DNA of 15,145 bases from Candidatus Bathyarchaeota archaeon (GTDB taxonomy: Archaea; Thermoproteota; Bathyarchaeia; Bathyarchaeales; DTEX01). Below, one piece after another: positions 4,811-11,727 of this stretch (position 1 is the stretch's first letter; the number at the start of each line of letters is the position of its first letter). Under the pieces are notes generated by a model. That model made no database searches, was not told where the DNA came from, and worked only from the letters and a program-made list of their open reading frames with translations. Location of the stretch: the NCBI GenBank assembly GCA_021158305.1, contig JAGGUU010000195.1:1-15145 (forward strand), written 5' to 3'. Made by a program: the position numbers and the translations under genes.

Positions 4811-6543
4811 TCTTCCTTTTCCTCCTCTTTCAGTATTGCTATTATTCTCGCCACTTTCTCTGGAGGAACCCTTTCAGTATTGATGGCAACATCGAAAGGC
4901 GGCATCTTAGAAAGATCCGTATGGTAGAGGCGCCTCGCGATTTTATCGACTTTTCTGTCTTCATCTTCAAGCTCTTTGAATGCTACAAATTCTGGCTTCT
5001 TATCTTTCAACGCTCTCCTTCGACTTCTCTCCTCTCTCGAAGCAACTAATAAGACTCTAATAGATTCTTGTTCCTCCTTAGCCACATAAAGAGCCGATGT
5101 TCCCTCAATTATGACCGGGCGCTTTTCACTTCTTAATATCCTGCTTAGGCGATGTGTATCTATTTGAGCTGCGTTTACAATCTCGGCTTTCATCGTTCTC
5201 TGAATCAGTCGAGCCGTTGAGGTCAACCCCGCTTCTGACAATCCATAGATCAAGATGTGAGGACCTATCTTCGGAGCCTTTCTCGTCGGAACCAATGTCT
5301 CCGGCACGTATCTCATAAGTATTGGAAAGCGAATTCCAGCATCGATAATCAATGCAAAGAGAAACGGCAATCTTGGATCGACATTCCATAAGATACCACC
5401 CAGTAAGCTGGCCGGAATTGAGGCTAAGTACCAAACGAAATTAAGCAATGCACTCCAAGTGCTCTGAACCTTCTTCGGCATCACCTCTGACCTTAGGGCC
5501 CAGAATGATGGACCTACTGATGTTCCTGCTGCGTCAAGCATCCATACGAGAATGGGAATGAAGGGGGTTATGGGGCTCTTATAGATCCCTCCAATTATGA
5601 ATGTAATAAGAGCCGCATAACGTAGTGGCCGTACTAAAAGTATAATTCTCTTCCTTCCTCTTCTATCCGCTATCTTGGCAAGCGGGAGCTGGAAGAATAT
5701 CCGGACGATGCTATCAGCTGTTGGAAGCAAGCCGATAACCAGCAGAGGAGCCATGCAGACCTCTGCTGCGTATATGGACCAAAATGGAGATATGAGCTGC
5801 CAAGCGAAGGGGCCTAGCAAGAATAAGATGATCCAAGATGAGGCTTTCCTTTCTCTTGATAGTAGATAAACCCTCTTCATCTGGAAGAACATATCCTTGG
5901 CAGCTTCGGAGATTCCCTTCACTTTCCTTTTCTCCCGTGAAGGATTCGTCTTTAACTTCTTCCATGTGTAGATCCAGACTAGGAATGAGATGAAAAACTG
6001 GATGAGAAACATCTTTCGTATCTCCTCTAATCCTCCCATCATCTGTATTAGATACGCGGAGAGCGGAGGCGTAATCATATTCGCCACACTGGCCAGGACA
6101 GCAAGCGTGGCTACAAATTGGCTTCTCTTTTTCTGCTCGATCGAGGAAAAGAGGATTGCATTGTAGGCGGGGCTTGAAATAGCTGAACCAACTGCTCCAA
6201 GGAAGTTCACAAGTATGAGAATCTGCCAGCTTGAGGCTAATGCGTAAATTATTGGATTAACAAGTGTGAGAGCCGTTCCGAGTAAAAGGACACTTTTTTG
6301 GTCATATCGGTCTCCAATCCATCCTCCGATTAGGATAAAGAGGATGAAGACGGCTGACCATATTGATCCGAATAATCCAAGAATAACGGCGTCTGCACCT
6401 AAGACTTTTTTCACGTAGAGAGTCGCCAGTCCTGCTGTAAGTCCTCCGCTGATTGTTAAAAGAACTCTTCTTATCAATAAGACGCGGAGGTTTTCTTCGT
6501 ATGGTAGCTTTAAGCGAAGAAGCGTCTTCACTCCTTTAATCAT
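4798..6543 (-). CDS. MFS transporter fused to a degenerate cytidylate-kinase-like P-loop domain
   Basis: The first ~415 residues form a major facilitator superfamily permease with about 12 hydrophobic segments. It carries motif A copies GGWIGDRYDQKS (near 74-85) and LAKIADRRGRKR (near 289-300), one per half. After ETLVPTRKAPKIGPH a soluble domain of ~150 residues follows. ILIYGLSEAGLTSTARLIQR (near 431-450) sits where archaeal CMP kinases have GxxGxGK[ST], but the Walker lysine is replaced by Leu. The layout then follows cytidylate kinase: PVIIEGTSALYVAKEE, VRVLLVASREERSRRRA-like LID arginines (near 497-512), an acidic helix, and FDVAINTERVPPEKVARII. The tail is EEEKEEEKS. The substrate is unknown. 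The C-terminal domain may sense nucleotides rather than phosphorylate. Starts are ATG 6543 or GTG 6546. Its promoter faces away from the recombinase. Confidence 0.85.
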   Translation of the reverse strand: MIKGVKTLLRLKLPYEENLRVLLIRRVLLTISGGLTAGLATLYVKKVLGADAVILGLFGSIWSAVFILFILIGGWIGDRYDQKSVLLLGTALTLVNPIIYALASSWQILILVNFLGAVGSAISSPAYNAILFSSIEQKKRSQFVATLAVLASVANMITPPLSAYLIQMMGGLEEIRKMFLIQFFISFLVWIYTWKKLKTNPSREKRKVKGISEAAKDMFFQMKRVYLLSRERKASSWIILFLLGPFAWQLISPFWSIYAAEVCMAPLLVIGLLPTADSIVRIFFQLPLAKIADRRGRKRIILLVRPLRYAALITFIIGGIYKSPITPFIPILVWMLDAAGTSVGPSFWALRSEVMPKKVQSTWSALLNFVWYLASIPASLLGGILWNVDPRLPFLFALIIDAGIRFPILMRYVPETLVPTRKAPKIGPHILIYGLSEAGLTSTARLIQRTMKAEIVNAAQIDTHRLSRILRSEKRPVIIEGTSALYVAKEEQESIRVLLVASREERSRRRALKDKKPEFVAFKELEDEDRKVDKIARRLYHTDLSKMPPFDVAINTERVPPEKVARIIAILKEEEKEEEKS

Positions 6544-6587
6544 CACCCATATTTTTCTTTTTTTAGAGCCTACTTAATGTCAATAAC

Positions 6588-6604
6588 TTCTTAATAAAGA
6601 TTCT
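6588..6604 (-). promoter_or_regulatory. TATA-like promoter of the MFS-kinase gene
   Basis: On the minus strand the bases gaatctttattaag resemble a BRE/TATA about 50 bases before the start codon. The predicted start near 6568 leaves a leader of about 25 nt with no strong SD. Confidence 0.4.
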
Positions 6605-6636
6605 TACTCTATTGCTTGCTATTTTTAGGCTCCCAC

Positions 6637-6657
6637 GTCTATGCTTTTGTATCCATT
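6637..6657 (-). repeat. Dispersed repeat, copy 2 (inverted); left inverted repeat of the recombinase locus
   Basis: The reverse complement reads AATGGATACAAAAGCATAGA plus a final C, identical over 21 bases to 7598-7618. With that copy it forms a perfect inverted-repeat pair 982 bp apart, end to end, around the tyrosine recombinase gene. Confidence 0.9.
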
Positions 6658-6740
6658 CTGAAAACTGAAAATCCAAGAGATAATATGTTGAGATTTATCT
6701 GCATAACGAAATGATTTATCTGGAGATTCCTCCCTTTCTT

Positions 6741-6768
6741 ATGCAACATTATATATGTAATGTTGCAT
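6741..6768 (+). promoter_or_regulatory. 28-bp palindromic operator overlapping the recombinase TATA box
   Basis: ATGCAACATTA (6741-6751) and TAATGTTGCAT (6758-6768) are perfect 11-bp arms around TATATG. The AT-rich centre attatatatg is itself the best TATA box for the downstream gene. Initiation would fall near 6780, before the SD at 6785. A dimer bound here would block TBP, so repression, perhaps autogenous, is likely. The palindrome is seen; the regulator is unknown. Confidence 0.65.
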
Positions 6769-6784
6769 ATCGAGGCTTTTGCAT

Positions 6785-6791
6785 GGAGGTG
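6785..6791 (+). promoter_or_regulatory. Ribosome binding site that fixes the recombinase start at TTG 6798
   Basis: GGAGGTG lies six bases before TTG 6798 and downstream of the TATA box. An ATG at 6711 in the same frame lies upstream of the promoter and cannot be the start of this mRNA. Confidence 0.8.
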
Positions 6792-6797
6792 TGCTTA

Positions 6798-7391
6798 TTG
6801 AAAAAACCTAAAAGAAGCGTTGAAATTGTGGAAAGCTTCTGTGGATGGGATTATTTGATTAAATTAGTCAAAAAATGTAGGCGTGAAGTTGATAAGGCTT
6901 TAATTTCGGCTTTGTTTGAAACGGGGGGCAGGGTGAGCGAAGTTCTCATGCTGAGGAAGGACAATTTTATAGTCCAAAAACCCTTTTTAGTAGTGAAGGC
7001 AATGCCTGTTCTTAAACGTTACAGTAAGATCGGGGAGTATGTGGATGAGAATGGTAGGGTGAGGTGGAGGACAAAGAAGAAAATAGCCTATAGGACTTTT
7101 CCGATTCATATGGAGGAGCCACTGTGTCCTCCTCTATTAGAATATATAAATAAGATCAGAGAAGGAAGACTTTTCCACATAGGAAGAACGCAAGTTTATA
7201 GGATTGTTCGTAATCTTGACGAGAACATTTTTCCGCACTGGTTTAGGGCGCAGAGAGCCTCGCAGCTCGCTTTAGAGTATGGATTTGATATTCATGACTT
7301 GATAGATTTTTTCAACTGGAAGAGTCTTCAAACAGCTACGCACTACAGCAGAATGGGCTGGAAAGGCTTAGCAAATAAGATGAGACGATAA
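6798..7391 (+). CDS. Short tyrosine recombinase / integrase catalytic domain
   Basis: About 197 residues, essentially only the catalytic domain. The tetrad and neighbours are visible: R45 in ALFETGGRVSEVLML, basic KKK near 93-95 as the β-hairpin lysine region, HWFR (H147, R150) in the HxxR box, W174 in NWKS, and nucleophile Y183 in TATHYSRMGW. Tyrosine recombinases cut and rejoin two short identical sites through a 3'-phosphotyrosine link. The core-binding N-terminal domain is reduced to roughly 30 residues, shorter than XerA. All catalytic residues are present, so it is probably active. It is enclosed by inverted copies of the 19-21-bp repeat and has its own palindrome-controlled promoter. 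It could be the remnant of an integrated element or a resident invertase or resolvase. Confidence 0.88.
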   Translation: MKKPKRSVEIVESFCGWDYLIKLVKKCRREVDKALISALFETGGRVSEVLMLRKDNFIVQKPFLVVKAMPVLKRYSKIGEYVDENGRVRWRTKKKIAYRTFPIHMEEPLCPPLLEYINKIREGRLFHIGRTQVYRIVRNLDENIFPHWFRAQRASQLALEYGFDIHDLIDFFNWKSLQTATHYSRMGWKGLANKMRR

Positions 7392-7498
7392 CTTTCGAGT
7401 CACCTATATATGAAATATGGTTCGTGAGGCGTGGTTATGTGATAATTTGTATGGTAATACATATGCAACCAGAATCACCAATATAATGATTTTATGCC

Positions 7499-7560
7499 TC
7501 GACAAGAGCTATTTTTAGCATATTTTCTCCCCTCTTCAACGTCAAAAATCTACTTGTCGA
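7499..7560. repeat. 8-bp inverted repeat in recombinase-dehydrogenase gap
   Basis: TCGACAAG (7499-7506) and CTTGTCGA (7553-7560) are exact inverted arms 46 bases apart, with a small GCTA/TAGC hairpin inside the left part. It lies between two convergent genes and could be a terminator structure or chance. Confidence 0.3.
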
Positions 7561-7597
7561 AGTCTTCAAGCTTCAATTTCCTCCCCTGCCTGATCAA

Positions 7598-7618
7598 AAT
7601 GGATACAAAAGCATAGAC
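7598..7618 (+). repeat. Dispersed repeat, copy 3 (forward); right inverted repeat of the recombinase locus
   Basis: It is identical over 21 bases to the reverse complement of 6637-6657 and over 19 bases to 2977-2995. It lies between the 3' ends of the recombinase and dehydrogenase genes. It is direct with respect to copy 1 and inverted with respect to copy 2. Confidence 0.9.
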
Positions 7619-7640
7619 AAAAAGGGATTTCTTATGATGT

Positions 7641-8681
7641 TCAGATTGCTATCTGGACCTTCATCGGTTTTCCAATCTTCTTTATGTGGGTCTCAAAGCC
7701 CTCCAATATCTTTTCGAACGGAAATATATGCGTCACATATGGCTTAACTATGGCTCTGCCAGAAGAGACCGCCTTTATAGCTGCTGGATAAACATTTGCA
7801 TATCGATGAATTCCTTGGATAGTCAATTCCTTAGGCAATATCTCGGCGATCGGAAGCGAGACTTCACTCGGCGGATAACCAACAAGAACTATGCGTCCTC
7901 CAGGCTTAACTATATCAACAGTCTGCCGAATCGCTAAAGGAGATCCAGAGGCATCTACCGCCACATCGACCCCTTCGCCATCGGTTAAACTCATTATCCT
8001 TTCAACAACGTCTTCCGATGAGGCATTTATAACCTCAGACGCACCATACTTCTTAGCGTAATCCAGCCTGTAATCAAGTATGTCTGTGACATAGATCTCC
8101 GGAGCCCCATAGACTTTAGCCGCTTGAAGAACCATCTGTCCAATAGGTCCCGCTCCAAGTATCGCAACCGTATCATTTACGTTTATTCTTCCCATTTTTG
8201 CAGCCATCATTCCAACAGCCAACGGTTCAATCATCGCTCCTTCCTCAAACGAAACGTTATCTGGAATTGGGTATACATTCTGCTCCGGCGCCGTTACATA
8301 CTCTGCAAATGTTCCGTTAAATGGAGGAGTCCCATAGAATTTAACGTCCCTACATAGGTTATATCTTCCAGATCTACAATAGGGGCATTTTCCACAGACA
8401 AATCCAGGCTCAATGACAACTCTCTGACCAACCTCAAGTCTCGATACACCGCGGCCTATCTCAACTATCTCCCCCGAGCATTCATGACCCAAGATTAAAG
8501 GTTCCTTAACAACGAATGAGGCTATGCGTCCGTGAAGATAGTAATGAACATCAGATCCGCATATTCCAACACGTTTCATCCTGACGAGAACTTCATTCGG
8601 CTTTACCTGGGGAATCTCAACTTCCTCTATTCTCATATCCATCGGCTTATAGAGAATTGCGGCCTTCATCATTCCCTTCAT
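7641..8681 (-). CDS. Zinc-dependent sorbitol/L-iditol-type dehydrogenase (MDR family)
   Basis: 346 residues, the normal family length. It oxidises a polyol or secondary alcohol with NAD(P)+. The catalytic zinc site is C41 (VGICGSDVHYY), H66-E67 (GHECSG) and E152 (IEPLAVG). The structural zinc cysteines C96, C99, C102 and C110 (CGKCPYCRSGRYNLC) are all present. The Rossmann motif is GAGPIG near 176, followed by VTDILDYR, whose acidic D200 favours NAD+ over NADP+. The HYYLHGRIASFVVKEPLILGHE segment is characteristic of sorbitol/xylitol dehydrogenases. The start is ATG 8681 with GGGAGA seven bases upstream; ATG 8669 is a later option. Substrate assignment within the polyol/threonine dehydrogenase superfamily is uncertain. 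It is a single gene, divergent from the membrane-protein pair. Confidence 0.9.
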   Translation of the reverse strand: MKGMMKAAILYKPMDMRIEEVEIPQVKPNEVLVRMKRVGICGSDVHYYLHGRIASFVVKEPLILGHECSGEIVEIGRGVSRLEVGQRVVIEPGFVCGKCPYCRSGRYNLCRDVKFYGTPPFNGTFAEYVTAPEQNVYPIPDNVSFEEGAMIEPLAVGMMAAKMGRINVNDTVAILGAGPIGQMVLQAAKVYGAPEIYVTDILDYRLDYAKKYGASEVINASSEDVVERIMSLTDGEGVDVAVDASGSPLAIRQTVDIVKPGGRIVLVGYPPSEVSLPIAEILPKELTIQGIHRYANVYPAAIKAVSSGRAIVKPYVTHIFPFEKILEGFETHIKKIGKPMKVQIAI

Positions 8682-8789
8682 ATGGACATCTCCCGAGGTA
8701 CTTTCTTTTTAATATCTCCAACTATGAAGATAAGACTTTCCCAATAGAGGTAGGTGTCTGTATTATCCCTTTAAGTGTCGAGTCAAATT

Positions 8790-8807
8790 CGAAACTCTTA
8801 TTAATAT
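8790..8807 (+). promoter_or_regulatory. BRE/TATA promoter of the membrane-protein operon
   Basis: cgaaac followed by tcttattaatat is a good BRE/TATA. Initiation is expected near 8827, giving a leader of about 15 nt. A short hairpin (AGCGTA/TACGCT, 8817-8835) spans the expected start. Confidence 0.5.
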
Positions 8808-8842
8808 GAGAAGGAAAGCGTAGTTTTTGTACGCTATAGAAG

Positions 8843-9493
8843 ATGATTAAGGTTTGGGGAAAACGGTTGAAATACGGCTTACCTAGATTGCCTCTCACAA
8901 TTTTCCTAGTTGCGTTCTTCGGATCGCTAATTTTAGGATTCTCAATAATTTATAACATTGTCACAACTCATAGCGTAGGGGAAAATTTGCGGTTAGATAA
9001 TGAATTTATCAAGATAGATTTTCCAAAGAACTGGATTGCATATTCATGGAGTGAAAGGAATGCAAGTGGAAACGTATACAGCGTATTCTTATACTCTAAA
9101 AATCTCTCATCCATTATACTCTTCAGAATTTACGATGGAAATGCAACCCAGCATTTCATGGAAAAAAACAATCTGAAAGATGCCTTAGCAGTAGTGAATT
9201 TTGAGACAAGAAGAATGTATAATGAGATTCGAAAGAAAAATGAGAATTCATCGCTGATTTTTGAGGAAGCTGGAGGAATAAAAATCTGGGAAGTTCAAGC
9301 TAACTATTCAAAGATCATAATAAAGAATGCTGTTAAATCCGAAGGAACATTCCATGACATGTTCTGCTTAGTGATATCATATATTAAAAATCACAGACTC
9401 GTAGAGATATTCTTCTGGAGGGAGAGAGAAGACTACGAAAAGCTCTCTGTCCTGTTTGAAAAAATCTTAAACTCAACGAGAATTAAGGTGTAA
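8843..9493 (+). CDS. Single-pass membrane-anchored extracytoplasmic protein, unknown function
   Basis: 216 residues. A basic N-terminus (MIKVWGKRLKYGLPR) precedes one hydrophobic segment (LTIFLVAFFGSLILGFSIIY, near 18-37), so the remaining ~175 residues lie outside the membrane with an uncleaved anchor. The outer part opens with FIKIDFPKNWIAYSW, followed by alternating β-strands (YSVFLYS, SIILFRIYDG, HDMFCLVISYI, HRLVEIFFW) and several N-x-S/T sequons. The pattern resembles PsbP/DUF1795-like domains but I cannot confirm this. There is little SD before the ATG, consistent with a short leader. The gene is followed four bases later by a multipass membrane protein, so the two products probably act together. 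Confidence 0.7.
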   Translation: MIKVWGKRLKYGLPRLPLTIFLVAFFGSLILGFSIIYNIVTTHSVGENLRLDNEFIKIDFPKNWIAYSWSERNASGNVYSVFLYSKNLSSIILFRIYDGNATQHFMEKNNLKDALAVVNFETRRMYNEIRKKNENSSLIFEEAGGIKIWEVQANYSKIIIKNAVKSEGTFHDMFCLVISYIKNHRLVEIFFWREREDYEKLSVLFEKILNSTRIKV

Positions 9494-9497
9494 GTGC

Positions 9498-9938
9498 ATG
9501 AATGACTTGCCGACGAAAAGAGACATCGTGAATTCCCTAGTTGGCGGAGCGCTCTGCTTTCTCTCGGCAATATTCCTCTCAAACTTTGTAGACTTGCTGC
9601 TCGGGCAGATACTGCTATATTTCGGCATATCGGGCGTAACTGTCTTTGAATCTTTCTCCATAGCCAAAGCAATAATCTTCTTTGCTCTTGTACATCTTGT
9701 CTGCGGATTCATAAGCGGACTATACACTGGTTATGTATCAGAGCGAGGAGCTAAGATCACACTTTTCATTACAGGTCAGGTTGGTTTCATAGGATTCTTC
9801 AGTTACATGACTCTTCTTAGTAAGGTATACTTCGTAGGTCATTACTATTTGGAAGTAATCCTGCTACCGCTGTTGGGGAACCTTTTAGGCGCATATTTGG
9901 GCGGATACACAATCCGCTGGAAAAGCGAGGAAGAATAA
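9498..9938 (+). CDS. Four-helix integral membrane protein, unknown function
   Basis: 146 residues with about four membrane segments, near 12-36, 54-78, 88-107 and 116-138. Glycines are frequent (GGALCF, GFISGLYTGY, GNLLGAYLGGY) and the tail is short and charged (RWKSEEE). Small archaeal proteins with this layout are common and mostly uncharacterised. The SD (GGTG) overlaps the stop region of the upstream gene and the ATG follows four bases after that stop, indicating translational coupling. It is convergent with the glycerate kinase gene, with 13 bases between stops. Confidence 0.7.
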   Translation: MNDLPTKRDIVNSLVGGALCFLSAIFLSNFVDLLLGQILLYFGISGVTVFESFSIAKAIIFFALVHLVCGFISGLYTGYVSERGAKITLFITGQVGFIGFFSYMTLLSKVYFVGHYYLEVILLPLLGNLLGAYLGGYTIRWKSEEE

Positions 9939-9951
9939 AAATTCGAATATA

Positions 9952-11337
9952 TTAAACCTTTACAAGGATGGATATATCATTGACGTTTGTTCCCGTCGGC
10001 CCAGTTATGATAAGATCATCCAATTTGGAGAAGAACGTGTATGAATCATTATTTCTAAGAGCCTCTGAAGGATCAATTCCAAGCTTCCTCGAACGTTGCA
10101 CCGTTTTTCCATCCGCTATGGCGCCTGCGGCATCGGTAGGTCCATCAATTCCATCCGTGCTGGCTGAGGCGACAACTAATCCATCAGCACCCGAGATCTT
10201 TAATGCGGCGCTGAGGACTATTTCCTGGTTTCTTCCTCCAATGCCCTTCCCAGTCACGGTGACCGTGGTTTCTCCTCCGGCTATTACAGCCGCGGGTGAA
10301 GCTATTGGATAATCCGTTACCATGAACTCTTTCCCCATGGCGCCGAAGAATGTGCCTATATACCTAGCTTCACCCTCCATGAAAGACGTTAAGAAAAGAG
10401 CATTCAATCCTCTTTTCCTGATGCTGTTTAACGCTGCCATGCATGCAAGTCTGTTATTGCCAATTACTATGTTCTTAACTCTCTTAAAAATCGGGTCGCC
10501 TTTCTTCGGCGTTTCGGCTATCTTTCCCTTCATGCCTTCCGTTAAGGTTTTCCTAATCGTTTCTGGAACTTTATCCCAAAGATTATATTCTTGCAAGATT
10601 GAGACGGCGTCGCTGAAAGTTGAGGAGTCCGGAACCGTAGGTCCTGAAGCTATCACATCTAGCGGATCTCCTAATACATCTGAGAGTAGCAAACCGATCA
10701 ATGAGGCTGGATAGACTGCTTTTGCAAGCTGTCCTCCCTTAAAGCTGGAGATATGCTTCCGCACCGCGTTTATCTCATTTATCGTCGCTCCTGACTTTAA
10801 AAGCAGATCCGTTACTCTCTGTTTGTCTTTAAGCGAGATTCCTTCTCTCGGAAGAGCCATTAAGCTTGACCCTCCGCCGGAGATCAGGCATATTACTAGA
10901 TCATTATCTCCAGCTCTCTTCGCCAGCTCAATTATCTTCTTGGCTCCTGATACACTACTCTCGTCCGGTATTGGATGGCTTGATTCATGAAGCTTTATAC
11001 GGCTCAGTTTATGCTTCTTCGCAACTCCTTTGGGAACAACGATTACGCCGTCTTCTATACGGTCCTTAAGAATCTCTTCGAGGGCTTCAGCCATTGTTCC
11101 GCTTGCTTTTCCTCCACCTAAAACAAATATTCTCCTATACTTAGAGAGATCAAAGGTTTCACCATTGATTTTTAGAGATTCATTTTCAAGTCTCACCTTT
11201 GAGAACATTATTCTTTTCGGATCGGCTGTTTTAAATGCCTCTTCTATGGCATCTAAGGCTATCTCTCTTGCCTTTCTATCCTTCTGCGATGACGCGTTTG
11301 AAAGTAGTTCTTCCCTGTTTTTTATTATCGTCATCAT
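9952..11337 (-). CDS. gckA: Glycerate 2-kinase (GckA/MOFRL family)
   Basis: 461 residues. It converts D-glycerate and ATP to 2-phosphoglycerate, the step that joins the non-phosphorylating Entner-Doudoroff pathway or glycerate use to lower glycolysis. Motifs: VLGGGKASGTMAEAL (near 72-86), HESSHPIPDE (near 117), LISGGGSSLMALP (near 151-163), the substrate loop NAVRKHISSFKGGQLA (near 190), LLLSDVLGDPLDVIASGPT, then the C-terminal MOFRL domain with GGETTVTVTGKGIGGRNQE (near 353-371) and STDGIDGPTDAAGA. All typical residues are present. The start is ATG 11337 with GGCGGAT upstream; a TATA-like ttatatta at 11396-11404 (minus) may drive it. The symbol follows archaeal usage. Confidence 0.93.
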   Translation of the reverse strand: MMTIIKNREELLSNASSQKDRKAREIALDAIEEAFKTADPKRIMFSKVRLENESLKINGETFDLSKYRRIFVLGGGKASGTMAEALEEILKDRIEDGVIVVPKGVAKKHKLSRIKLHESSHPIPDESSVSGAKKIIELAKRAGDNDLVICLISGGGSSLMALPREGISLKDKQRVTDLLLKSGATINEINAVRKHISSFKGGQLAKAVYPASLIGLLLSDVLGDPLDVIASGPTVPDSSTFSDAVSILQEYNLWDKVPETIRKTLTEGMKGKIAETPKKGDPIFKRVKNIVIGNNRLACMAALNSIRKRGLNALFLTSFMEGEARYIGTFFGAMGKEFMVTDYPIASPAAVIAGGETTVTVTGKGIGGRNQEIVLSAALKISGADGLVVASASTDGIDGPTDAAGAIADGKTVQRSRKLGIDPSEALRNNDSYTFFSKLDDLIITGPTGTNVNDISILVKV

Positions 11338-11727
11338 ATAAGATCCGCCCCTATTTGTTTAGGAGAGATTCACTGCCTTGTTATCTTTAGGTTCTAATAT
11401 AACTTCATATTCTTCCCTAAAATAATGGACATAATAAATGGTCATGTTTTTGTGGATGCTATTCTGAGACTTATTTTTCCTTATTTTGGGATAATTTTTT
11501 AGTCCTCTGGTTCGCCACAAGCGGCATTACATGAATTATTAGGAATTATGATTTGTTGTTTTCCCGGCATTTTTGTTTTTATTTATAAATGGATAATGTT
11601 GTAGATCGTCATGAAAAGAGGCTTCTGAATAATTTTGGGTATAAAATATATCCATCATTCTTTGCAGGAAGCCATCCTCCTTCTTCTTCTAATTTGGACA
11701 TTTTTTAAGTCCTTTTTTTTGTGGATC
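11338..11727. other. 390-bp AT-rich gap between glycerate kinase and NAD-kinase-like genes
   Basis: It holds a TATA-like site (minus, 11396-11404) that probably serves glycerate kinase, several T- and A-runs, and two possible small minus-strand ORFs (11609-11701 and 11499-11570). I see no tRNA, repeat array or recognisable gene remnant. Confidence 0.5.
11609..11701 (-). CDS. Possible 30-residue small ORF downstream of the NAD-kinase-like gene
   Basis: An ATG preceded by AAGGA (8-9 bases upstream) begins MSKLEEEGGWLPAKNDGYIL and ends after ten more residues (YPKLFRSLFS) at TGA. It lies 26 bases after the stop of the upstream gene with no terminator between, so it would be co-transcribed with proB-proA. 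Its composition looks protein-like, but the length makes a chance frame possible. I do not recognise it. Confidence 0.3.
   Translation of the reverse strand: MSKLEEEGGWLPAKNDGYILYPKLFRSLFS

Noticed and set aside
6711..6797. Extra 29 N-terminal residues on the recombinase from an ATG at 6711
   Set aside because: They lie upstream of and across the TATA box and palindrome; the SD at 6785-6791 points to TTG 6798, and the residues do not look like a core-binding domain.
7505..7600. Two minus-strand 8-9 codon frames with SD-like GGGGAG sequences (MLKIALVEA and LKLEDFDK)
   Set aside because: Too short, in a convergent intergenic gap, with no promoter seen.
9968..11341. Long plus-strand open frames opposite glycerate kinase, proA and the transporter
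   Set aside because: They are antisense shadows of strongly conserved genes and show no independent motifs or SD sites.
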